DNA of 64,000 nucleotides from Chlorokybus atmophyticus (taxonomy: Eukaryota > Streptophyta > Chlorokybophyceae > Chlorokybales > Chlorokybaceae). The stretch spans positions 506,104 to 570,103 of the forward strand of contig RHPI01001965.1 in the NCBI GenBank assembly GCA_009103225.1, in the 5' to 3' direction. The translations under genes and the position numbers were made by a program. Shown in pieces: positions 1 through 9,915 of the stretch; position 1 is the first letter of the stretch; every line of letters begins with the position of its first letter. The notes under the pieces are model-generated. The model saw only the letters and a list, made by a program, of their open reading frames with translations, made no database searches and had not been told where the DNA came from.

Positions 1-64
1 ACCCCCCACCCACCCACACAAGCACACACCACACTCTCTCTCACCCCCCCTCCTTCTCTCTCAG

Positions 65-283
65 CAGCATCAGTTGGCTGAGCAAGCCCGTCTCCGCGCC
101 CTCAGCAAGGCCGTCTCCTCGATCCTTGACAGCAACGGGGGCGTGATCGGAGTCGGCGCGCTGTCGTCGTCCTCCTCCCTCGCGGCGCTGCCTCACCAGC
201 AGGGGCAGGGGCAGGGGCAGGGTGGAAGGGGGTCCTTGAGAGGGGGGGCGCTGAGGCCGTACAAGTCGTCGCAGCGGCTCTGA
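65..283 (+). CDS. 3'-terminal exon of a gene truncated by the window edge
   Basis: An open frame follows a pyrimidine-rich stretch ending in ag at 64, which looks like a 3' splice site, and runs to a TGA at 281-283. The encoded tail starts QQHQLAEQARLRALSKAV, which looks helical. It continues through a Ser-rich stretch and a Gly/Gln-rich low-complexity segment (GQGQGQGG). The codons are GC-rich like those of the neighbouring genes. Nothing upstream is in the window, so neither the family nor the total length can be judged. The gene converges on the GT29 gene. Function unknown. Confidence 0.45.
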   Translation, partial: QHQLAEQARLRALSKAVSSILDSNGGVIGVGALSSSSSLAALPHQQGQGQGQGGRGSLRGGALRPYKSSQRL

Positions 284-1092
284 GGGGAAAGGAGGAGATG
301 TGCAGGAGACATACAGACACTCGGGCGCCGCACGCGCGTGAGGAGAGACTCTCCGAGAGAGTGATGAGGGGCGTGATGGCGATGACTGAGCCTTTGACAA
401 CACGACGCGTTGTCTGAGCTGAGGTAAGCGAATGACGACGTTTCTTGAGGAGTGTTTGCTTTGATTGTTGTTGCTTCAATGCTATTGTTTTGGTAGAGCT
501 TCAGTCCACCGACGATTGGCATGGAAGGCGTAACAACACTGCCGTGGACGGCGTATTGCTATTTGACTGACTTTGGATCGCTCTACCAGATTAAGCTGCC
601 CAGGTAACCTACCGCACGTGTCGGCATGCATAACACGCTTCATTTGTTGTATCCACCTGCCTAGAAAGTTGTCCTTGTGTGCAGCACAGCAAAGACTGCA
701 AGCGTTGCCAATGAGATCACAAGGACAGGCAGTGCTGACGGAAAGGCAGCAGTGAGGCGACTCAGACCACGGAGAACACTGGTAGATGCCCTTGAAGCGT
801 TGCTACAACATGATGGGGCTAGGTGCAGCGCAGTCACTGCAGGCATTGGTTTGAACGGAGCAACTGTTGTTGGGTTGGCAACGTGCCAGCCTAAGCATGT
901 CATTTTGTGAGCACAAGCGCACTGTACAGTTGCACAAGGCGCAGAAGCAAATACACAGAAACAAGCTCTCCAGAAGGCAAGGCACCCCACAAACCAACAT
1001 CCATAACTCTCAAAACCAACGTCCAAATATACAACTTTGCAACTTTGTGACAAGCGCTCACACGCACACATCAAGCGCGCCATCGTCAACTC

Positions 1093-4000
1093 TCAACCCT
1101 GCTTCCCGCAGTTCTCGTTGTGGTCGTTGTCCCCCTTCTTATAACTGCAGAATCGCACCTTTGCGGTGCCCCACCCTGCCGACACCTCCCCTCCCGCTGC
1201 TGATTTGGGTGCACCCTCACCCACAGCAGCAGTGATGGTTGCATCTACAGCATCGCCCTCGGCCTCCAGCTGAGCGTAGATCATCTGCTCCAGATCGTAA
1301 GAGTGGCCTGCGAGAAGTAGAGGTCGTGTTTGAGTGTGACATAAACGCTCAAATGCGTGCCCAAGCACATGCGCGCGCACATAGGCACACGCAGACGAGC
1401 GCACACTGTTTCTCCAAGATTCAGTGCCCACGCACGTGTGCATATGCACACGTGCACAGACACACACGCGCACGCATGCATGTGTGTGCATGCATCCGCG
1501 CGCGCACACACAGGCGCACGCACCCATACAAAGGGGCACACAGGCACGCACACACGTGAAGGCACTTGCACAAGTACAAATCACCGACCCTTCTCACCTG
1601 GATACATAGACTGCCTCCCCCCACTCCAATAATGGTACCTGACTCCCCTCTCCATCTCCACCAGATCCCCCGCCCCGAACCCGTACACGCTCACTTCGTC
1701 ACACATCTGCATCAGCACGTACAACGCCACAAACCCGCTCGACGGCGACGGCACGCGTTCCCCCTCCTCGCTCGTGATGACACCATGACAAAGCAGGCGG
1801 AGGCGGTAGGACTGGAAGAGCTCCTTGGCGCGAGCGAGGAGAGAGCCTGATGCTTGGATGAAGGTCACATCGGGACGGGAGGAGAGGGAGTGGAGGACGC
1901 GACGGGACTCGGAGTCGGTGCTGCGAGTGGTGATGAGGACGACGTCCTCCTGGGACAGGAACGAATGCACAGTTGGAGTTTTGCGCACAATCGACGTAAG
2001 CAAGGTGGTAGAACAGGTAGTAGAATGCCAGCCACACGTGCACATCGCAGCCAGTAAAGAGTGGTTTTGTAACTGGTTGGCAGCAATATACACATACCAG
2101 TGCTCAGTCTGGCAGTATGCGCGTGTGCGCGTGCTTGTGTGTGGGTAAGTGCGAGCAAGCAGTGCATGCGTGTAGGTGTTACGTTTTGTCTCCGTGGGTG
2201 TTACTGCACCACCACAAGTAGCCAACACTCACCTCCAAGGGCCTTCCGCGGGCTCCACGGCAGAACTCTGTGTTCGATGGTGGTCTGGAGTCATGCTTGG
2301 AGTTGCCATACCTGAGCAGCAAGCACAACTCAACTGCAAGACCACAAACCCAAACCCCGTGCTCGCACATCAGAACCCAGCACGTCGTTCTGTGCCAGAC
2401 CCTTCCCCTCCTCCACTGCTCCTCACCTTGTTCCCCACATGTGGTTGAGTATCCGCAGCGTGGTGCGTCTCCCGACGTACTTGTCGAAGCACGTGGCGGT
2501 GGGCGCCTCGTTGATCCGCGCGACGATCTCGTGGCTGTCGATCGCGGCGCCGAAATGGGTGTGGAGGAGGGCGCCCGAACTACCCGCCAGAGCACAACTC
2601 CTGGTGGATCCAACCCAGCTCATCAGTACAACGATTTTCCCACACGCATGTGCTCCCCCAAGTCATCTCTCTCGTGGTGTGTGGGTGTGGCTGTCTCTCC
2701 CGCGCATGCGCACATGCACGTGTCCGTGCGTGCATGCATGGGTACGCGCGTGCATGTGTGCATGCGTATGCATGCGTGTGCGCAGTGTATGTATAATCTT
2801 GCATGTGCTTGCAAATGCGTGTGCGCGTGCGCGTGTATGCCCGCGCAAACGCGTGTGTCTGCAGGGGGCGCGCGTGTATGCCTGTTCTTATTGACAGAGT
2901 GCACACATATGCATGCTCATCCACTCACATCCGCCCCCTTCCCCCCCCCCCCCCCCCCCCCNCAAGCAATATTCTTGTGCATTGCTGCAATTGTAAAACA
3001 CGTGCAAGACTTGTTATGGCTACTCAATAATTCAACTATTTTTGTGTAATAAATTGCAAATTTGTAATGATTTTTTATCAACTACAATATCGGGTGACGG
3101 CCTTGCTTCCAATATTATCATAATCAAATGCAATCATGCTTTACTCGCAAGCTGGTTTCGCACCTGGTGATTAGATGATACCATTTTTATCGTAGTGCTA
3201 TGATTCATTTGTGCTTCCGATAAACACATCTTGTCAAGTGGCACCATATAGTGCCTTAATAAGCATTGATACTGATGTTTGTTACTTAACATGCGAAAAT
3301 GTTTATGCCTACCGTATATTCAGTGAATTTTAGAAAACGATGGATACTCCATGGCATTACGGTCCTATGCACGAGCTATTATATCTAATGACGTCCTCAG
3401 ATATTACGTAATCAACGCATGAATACGGTCCAACGAGGCAATATGAAGTTTTAGCCAAATGTGGTGAACATTTGTGTAATGGTTGTTTGATTGAAGCCTC
3501 CCTCTTACTTCCATCTCTTCCTGGCCATCTCCCCCGCCGCCGCCTCCGGCCTGCTCCACTCCCACATCGCCCCGCGTCCGATCGTCCGGCCGGGCAGGCC
3601 GCCCAGCGAGGGGGTGGCGCCGCGGGGGAGACCCGGCTCGCAGAAGGGGGAGGGGTCGCGGTCGTCCGTCTCGGGGGGGGCCTGGAGCAAGGGGGAAGAG
3701 TGGGTGGGTGGGTGGGGGTGGGGTTTGACATGCGGTTCTAGGGTCGATGGTCAGCATGGGAGCTGTGTGCGCATGCGTGTGTGCGTGTGCCATGCGTTGC
3801 GTGTTTGCACCGTCCGTCCCAAGATGCAATTGCAAGTCGAACTCAAACAGTGTTTGCAGAGTGTGTGTTGTAAGCGCAAAGGCGTGTATGCGCGTGCGCG
3901 CATACAAATGAGCACGCATGCGTGTCTTTGTAGACAAGTTGCCTCAAAACAACTCAACAATCACTTGGTATACTTGCGCATGCGAATGCGCCGTTTCGCC

Positions 4001-4245
4001 CGCAACAATAACTCTTTGCTTGTAGCCAACACACAACACCTGTACACGCTAATCTAAAAGTCACTAGCAGTCATCCACACAAACAGACACACTCAGAATT
4101 CCATGGCATCTCCACGGTGCAGCAGCATCACGTTGATGCTACGTTTCAACTAACTCACATGCGGGTCAAACTCCTGCGCCCAGGCCCCTCCGCCACTCAA
4201 CATCAGCGCCACCCACGCCAGCAGCAGCAACCCCTTGGGCTCCAT
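1093..4245 (-). CDS. GT29 sialyltransferase-like protein with N-terminal signal sequence (6 exons)
   Basis: Members of GT29 transfer sialic acid, or in plants a related sugar, to glycans in the Golgi lumen. I join exons 4245-4159, 3681-3509, 2600-2427, 2311-2233, 1949-1598 and 1307-1093. All junctions are GT-AG with matching phase and give about 359 residues. Exon 1 is a hydrophobic leader (GLLLLAWVALML, ending AWA-QEFDPH). Exon 3 holds sialylmotif L (CALAGSSGALL, then AAIDSHEIVARINEAPT and YVGRRTT). Exon 5 holds motif S (PSSGFVALYVLMQMCDEV) and motif III (YHYW). Exon 6 begins HSYDLE, the VS motif HxxxxE. All catalytic motifs are therefore present. The leader may be a cleaved signal or a short anchor. 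An in-frame ATG at 4335 would add a poly-Pro tract; I prefer 4245. Intron 2 contains the 534-bp repeat and an N. The family call is firm; the donor sugar and acceptor are unknown. Confidence 0.88.
2941..2962. other. Poly-C tract ending in an undetermined base (probable sequencing gap)
   Basis: At least 21 consecutive C are followed by an N at 2962, directly before the first copy of the 534-bp repeat. It lies in intron 2 of the GT29 gene, so it does not touch coding sequence. The length of the homopolymer and the contiguity across the N are unreliable. Confidence 0.8.
2963..3496. repeat. 534-bp dispersed direct repeat, copy 1 (inside GT29 intron 2)
   Basis: Read side by side, this segment matches 13628-14161 base for base in the same orientation. 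It is AT-rich, has no long ORF, shows no obvious terminal inverted repeats and has no shared flanking target duplication. It begins immediately after the N at 2962 and ends 12 bp short of the 5' splice site that closes exon 2. It could be a recently mobilised non-autonomous element, a recent segmental copy or an assembly artefact. Confidence 0.9.
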
Positions 4246-4280
4246 CTTTGCCGACAGGACACAGCTCCACGCCAGCGGCA

Positions 4281-4319
<39 letters not shown>

Positions 4320-4858
4320 ACGGAGTGGGGCTCACGTGGCCGGGGGGAAAGAATTCGGTTAAGTACAGCTGTTAGTGAACAGCAGATGCCTTTACCGCAG
4401 TTTGGCGTAACCGCCGCCAACGGCCTGAACCACAGCTCACTATACACTGACTACGATTCGCAGTAGTGAACCGGCGGTTCCGTGAACCAAGGCTTCTGGT
4501 TCAGTGAGTCACGTGAGTTGGCTCAATGCGGCTTCACTGCCACTTACGTGCCAATGGAAGGCATACACTGGACGGCAGCTCTACTTCTTCCTTTTCAGAG
4601 GACCCGTTGGCAGTGGGCCATTGGCAATGGGCCAAGTGCTTTGTCACATGTCACATCAACGTGGAGGACTTCTCAGTATAGTTCTAAGTGAAACCGATAG
4701 GCCCCATGCACTAGGAGCAGTGAGGCGTTGCATGCAGCCGCAGACCAGAGGCTGACATGGCGGAGCGCAGTGCTTATTACACTGTTGAGCCTTGTGGAGT
4801 GGGGTTCAATGGACTTCATGCTCAACATGAGGCCAGTCTTCTGTAGCAGACTTCTAGG

Positions 4859-4895
4859 CTGCTGCTGCTGCTGTACCATACAGCAGCAGCAGCAG
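4859..4895. repeat. CTG/CAG inverted repeat (17-bp arms, 3-nt loop)
   Basis: A CTG run ending in ta, then cca, then ta followed by a CAG run forms a perfect hairpin of two 17-bp arms. It lies about 14 bp upstream of the TATA-like element of the GH5 gene. The CAG run continues a few bases past the arm. Confidence 0.85.
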
Positions 4896-4908
4896 CAGCG
4901 TTTATAGG

Positions 4909-4918
4909 CTATAAATAG
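4909..4918 (+). promoter_or_regulatory. TATA-box-like element of the GH5 gene
   Basis: The sequence ctataaatag lies about 105 bp upstream of the chosen GH5 start codon. That spacing leaves a short 5' UTR if transcription starts about 30 bp downstream. This is inferred from consensus and position only. Confidence 0.5.
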
Positions 4919-5019
4919 CTCCCTAAGGAGCAGAGAGTGTGTGCGTCCGTGTTGAGTGAAGTAGGTGTTGTGTTGTTGTTGAAGTTGCGTATTGTGTGAT
5001 TAGTCTCTCTCTCTTTGGA

Positions 5020-7585
5020 ATGGCCACCATGGCTTCGGTCACGGCTGCTGCATTCGCGGCTGCCGTCGCCACGCTCCTCCTCATGCATGCGATCGCTGTG
5101 AACGCTGCGGATCCATATGACAGGTACGAGCTCAACTGCATGCGCATCTGTGTGCATGCACACCATACATTATGCGTGCGTGTAACACTGTCGTTAACTA
5201 CCTCGTATAACGCAGCTGCCAGAAGGCCATCACCACCCCTCTGACCTGCAAAGTCCAAGCCTCAGCCTCCGATGCAGACCTATGCAACGGTACCCACCCA
5301 CACATACATACCGAAACTGCATCACCCACCCCCACCCCACCCACCTCCCCCCTCCCCTCTCAGGTGTCATCTCCTGGCTCTGTCCCCCTCCCTCCAAGCT
5401 CCCCGTCCCCAACGCCTGCCCCTCCCCTCTCCCGGACTGCTCCCAGCTCTCCCCCGAGTCCGCTCCCGCCCTACGGACCGCCGCCGCGTCGCTCATGGAG
5501 AGATGGTACCAGATGAACCTGGCGGAGCAGGGATCCGCAGCGTGCGCGTTCGGGAAACTCCGGTACGTGGACTATGTGAACTTCCCGTGGGAGAAGGGTA
5601 TGCATTGCAGGCCCAAGGGTGATACGCCCGCCGATACCCTGTGCGGGATCCTTGGCTACGTCTGCTACAACACCGCCGTGTGCTGCACCTCAGCGCAGGT
5701 ACACACACCTGCATCCAACGTACCGGCAACACAAACAGGTCACACTCCTCTCACCCATTCTCGCACTGCGACATTAAACAGAAAGACTGCCAGTCCCCCG
5801 ACCTCATCCACAACGTCGCCAACGTCATGAACGCCTTCTTCGACCTCGCAGGCCCCGGACAAGGTAGAATCTACCTTGTGTGTCTGTGTGCGTGTGTGTG
5901 CACGCGCACAGACACGCACATACCCACACAGCAACATCACCATCATGTTCCTCATCCAGGCTTCTCCGCCTGTTACTTCGACGGTCACGGCGAGGTCTAC
6001 ACCTCCTCCTCCTGTCCCCCTCCCCCTCCTCCCTCCCCTCCAACTCCGCTCCCGAGCCCACCGTGCCTGTCGACCCCCGCGGAACGCATCGCCGCCGTGC
6101 AAGAAGGCACGACTCCAGTACGCGGGGTTAATGCCGGCAGCTGGCTGGTGCTCGAGCGACCGATGGCTCCAATGCTGTGGGAGGTGCGTGCGTGCGCGCG
6201 TGTGTGTGTGTGTGTGTTCACATACGCGCGCTTATGCCTGGGGTTACGCCTGCAACCTGTCTGTGCGTGCGTGCTTGTGTGCATGCCTGTGCGTGTGTGT
6301 GTGTAACAACAAGATACTGTCTCTCTACAGGGCATTCCTAATCCCGGGCCGGAGCTCAACGCCAACGAGTACCTCCTCATGACCTCCACATCAATCTCAC
6401 GCGACACAGCCATAGCCCGAGTAAACGTACGTGGACTTGGAACACTCGTTTGCTTTCTCTCTCTCACACACACTCCCCCCCTCCAGGCCCACCGTCAATC
6501 CTGGATCACCGAGTCCGACTTCGCCTCCATGTCCTCCCACGGCTTCAACCTCGTGCGTCTCCCCGTGCCGTACTGGCTGTGTCTCGACGACCCCGCCATG
6601 ATCAAGGACGCGGATGTGAGGGACTTTGTCGTCGGACACGCCGGAGCGTATGCGCCGGGAGTACTGAAATTCATCGATGACGCCATGGACTGGGCCGCCA
6701 CGTATGGCCTCGCAGTCCTACCTGTAAGAATGATGATGGTGTTGTTGCTGTTGTTGTTGTTGGTAGTGGTGGTGTGTGTGTGTGTGTGCGCGCTTGCTTA
6801 CAGGCATGTGCAGGATCTTCACGCGGCGCCGCTCGGCCAGAATCCGTTTGACAACAGTTCTCCTGAAACAGTTACCGCAGTAAGCGACCCATAATGTGTG
6901 TGTGTGAGCGCACACATGATGATGTGTGCCAATCATCCAAGCAGCTCACAATTAGACATGACACATACCCTCCTCACCTTCACAGGATGGCACTGCCTAC
7001 ATCCCCCTCTTCGGCCAAGATCCCCGCACGGTGTCCGCGGCCCTCGACATCATCGAGTTCCTCGCCGCTCGCTACGCAAACCACCCTGCCCTCTTCGGCA
7101 TTGAGGTAATGTGTGTGTGTTTGTGCATCCAACGTGGTATGATTGTCCCCACCCACAACTCATACAGGTTCTGAATGAGCCCTCGAGCGTGGACTGGGGT
7201 GTACTGAAGTCCTACTACCAGGACGCGTACACGCGGGTGCGGGCCCACAGCTCCTCGGCGTGGGTGGTGTACATGCCGGGCGACTTTGCGACGTACTCGT
7301 GGCTCACCACCCTCAACGAGGCCGCGGGATACAACCGCACAATACTCGACGTGCATCAGTATCAGGCAAGGACTGGACGCACAGACGTATGTGCACACGC
7401 ACGCACACACACACGCTTAACCATTCACAGGCACACGTACATGCTTGCGTGTGCGCACACATACCCACACGCAAGGCAAGCATAAGCATGCGCAGGCACT
7501 CACACAGACAGATACACGCACACAAGCAGCAGAAGCAAACCGACAGACGAGCACACACTCACTCACTTACACTCTCACTCTCTCG

Positions 7586-7620
<35 letters not shown>

Positions 7621-8190
7621 TCTCCCCCGGCAGGCGTTCGACTTCCCCCAGATGCACTTCCCCCTCTGGTCCCCCTCCTCCCATCTCCAGTGGGCCCGCG
7701 TGGCCGTCCCCGCCCAGATGCGCGACCTCGCCTCCGTGCCCAACGCCGTGCCCGTCATGATTGGCGAGTGGTCTCTGGGAGGACCGCTGGCACCGAACCC
7801 AAAGAGTGATGAGGGGAGTAAGGTGTATCTGGGGGAGTTTGCGAGGGCGCAGATGGAGGCGTTTGGGGAAGTGAAAGGGTGGTGCTTCTGGAACTGGAAG
7901 TATGACGCGGCGGATGCGGCGCCGCTGCAATGGTGCGTGCGTGCGCGCGCACGCGTGCGTGCGTGTGTGTATGGTTATGTGCGTATGCATGCTTAGGCAT
8001 GGTTCATGTGCATCTGTTGGTATACACGCGAGCGCACTCGCACGCACACACGCACAGTTGAAAGATGCACATGTCCTCTCACAGGTACCCCTTTGAGCGT
8101 GCGTCCGGTCAGGAGGTGGCGTGGTCCTTGAAGGACTTGATTGCCCTGGGGATTGTTGCGGACATCAAAGACGGCGGAAAGTGCGCTTGA
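5020..8190 (+). CDS. Secreted glucanase: two X8-like Cys-rich modules, Pro-rich linker, GH5 catalytic domain (12 exons)
   Basis: Probably an exo-1,3-beta-glucanase-type glycoside hydrolase of family 5 acting in the wall or medium. Exons: 5020-5123, 5216-5289, 5364-5698, 5782-5863, 5960-6183, 6331-6426, 6487-6723, 6814-6879, 6986-7105, 7168-7365, 7634-7932, 8085-8190; phases are continuous and give about 646 residues. Residues 1-30 form a signal peptide (AAAFAAAVATLLLMHAIAV). Residues about 57-217 hold two Cys-rich repeats with the X8/CBM43 layout (LC..C, DC, later CAF or CYF). A linker CPPPPPPSPPTPLPSPPC precedes GH5, which starts PVRGVNAGSWLVLE. Catalytic residues visible are the acid/base in LNEP (about E450) and the nucleophile in MIGEWS (about E557). 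Intron 10 is GC-AG. Introns are full of CA/TG repeats. GH5 is firm, the X8 assignment moderate, the substrate inferred. Confidence 0.9.
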
Positions 8191-9915
8191 GAGAGAGATT
8201 GTGTGAGCTTGATTGTTGCGGACAGAGAAGAGAGAGATGCGTGCTGTTGGCAAGGAAGGAGGGAGGGGGGAAGGGGGGAAGGAGGGGATGGTGGTAGTAG
8301 TAGCTTGGGGTTGTTGATCTCGTCGCACTGTTGCCGCCGGATGATGTTGCTGTTGTTTCGGTTTTGAAATAGAAGGAAGGGAATCTTTGGAAAAAGCGAT
8401 GTTGATGGTGTATGCGAGTGTCGTGCTCCGGCTGCGTGCATGTGTGCATTGCCAGCACAACTTGGAACAAATGACGTGCAACCAAAAAAACTTCTTTGCG
8501 TACGTGCACATGGGCATCTACGTGTGCGCGCATGCGTGTGTGCAAGCGCATGTGTGTGTGTGCGTGCGTGCGTGCGTGCCCATACATTCTGCTAATCTCA
8601 AAACAGGTAGGTGAACAGCTATTGTGCTGGGAGGTTAATGGTGAGTTCAAAAAGCAATGTGATTGTTCACGAGCATGCGTACGTGTGCACTTGCAACCTC
8701 AAGCTCTTGGCCCGAGTGTTGGTGTGATAGCGTGATTGCTTTACGACATTCAACACGCTGCTTGTCGAGCAAGCCTGGCTGCCAACCATGAGGATTTTGA
8801 GTCAGTTACACATGCCACAGAGTTGAGACAAGGCACACAGGAGAAATGAGACAAATAGCGCTCAATAACTGAGCACAAAGCAACTGGTTCAGACACATGT
8901 GTATGTTGTGCGCACGCGTACGGAGGAGGTTCCCGCCTGGTATTATTGCCCACAAGGGATGACGCAGGGTTAGCACACGCAATTGAACACAACAAGACGA
9001 TACACAAAGCTTGAGTGTATTGGGAGACATCACACGCATGCAGCTACGACTACCGTTACCTGTTGACACTGAGATACAGTGCCAACACCTGCAAGCTAGT
9101 GCAGATTTGCTGCATGGCGGTGTGTCTAGGGATAGCTGTGGAATTGATATGTCGTATATCCATACTAGCAGCTAGATTTGGCTCTTGAGACTGAACGCAT
9201 TTGTACAGACATCTCCTGTATGCAAAGAGGAAAGTATTGGCAGTGTCTTGTCTACATGTGCGAGCACTGATGCCTGCTGGTACGTGTGCTCAATGCCTGC
9301 ATCTGACTTAGCAGACAAGGGGAAGTCAGTTCAGTAAACTCAAAGTGCACAATCAGTCCGTGCAGTTAGCAGTCCAGTGCAGACTGTGACAGCGCGTTAC
9401 TATTCTGCTTGTAATGTTTGGGGTTGGGTGTTTGGCCACTGACAACATTCGTCTCGTAGTAACCCACGCCTATGTGGCACTGACACACATGTTGTCCCAA
9501 ACTGTCTTGTCAAAGGTGGGGGTGAGTTTCCCACAGCCGCCTCGGACTCTATATGCCAGGTTGCAATGTCAGGTCTCGCAACAGTGACTCAACAACAACA
9601 ACAACAACAACGACGACAGCTTGGGCCTGTGAACGCTCACCAACAACTGGAGTTTGACCCCAAGTCAGGGGAGAAGTCTGTCCAACGCAGTGTGGGGGAT
9701 AAACACACCTTATCGGTATGTACGACACGCACCCTCGCCCCTCGGATCCAAGGGTGGATGCTGCGGGAGATAACTGCACTACTCAAGTATAAGTGCAAGG
9801 GACAACAGTGCAGATGCATGTGTGACAACTTGTGCTGAGACAACTTAGGAGGGAGCTAGACAAGGAGCCTGTGCGCGTGCGTGTGTGTGTAGGGTGTGCA
9901 CGCGCGCGTGTCGCG
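8191..9915. other. Intergenic stretch without recognisable gene
   Basis: This region lies between the GH5 and transporter genes. It has TG/CA-rich patches (8520-8580), a short (CAA)n run at about 9590-9611 and no ORF with splice signals or a family signature. The last part should hold the transporter promoter; I see no clear TATA box. Confidence 0.6.

Noticed and set aside
1340..1560. Long Cys/Val/His/Thr-rich ORFs on both strands
   Set aside because: They are translations of alternating CA/TG/CG dinucleotide repeats in a GT29 intron. Similar ORFs recur wherever such repeats occur (2700-2880, 7380-7620, 12980-13360, 48830-49080).
4246..4335. N-terminal extension of GT29 from an ATG at 4335
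   Set aside because: It would place a poly-Pro tract from a CGG repeat before the hydrophobic leader, which would spoil a signal sequence. The ATG at 4245 gives a normal leader.
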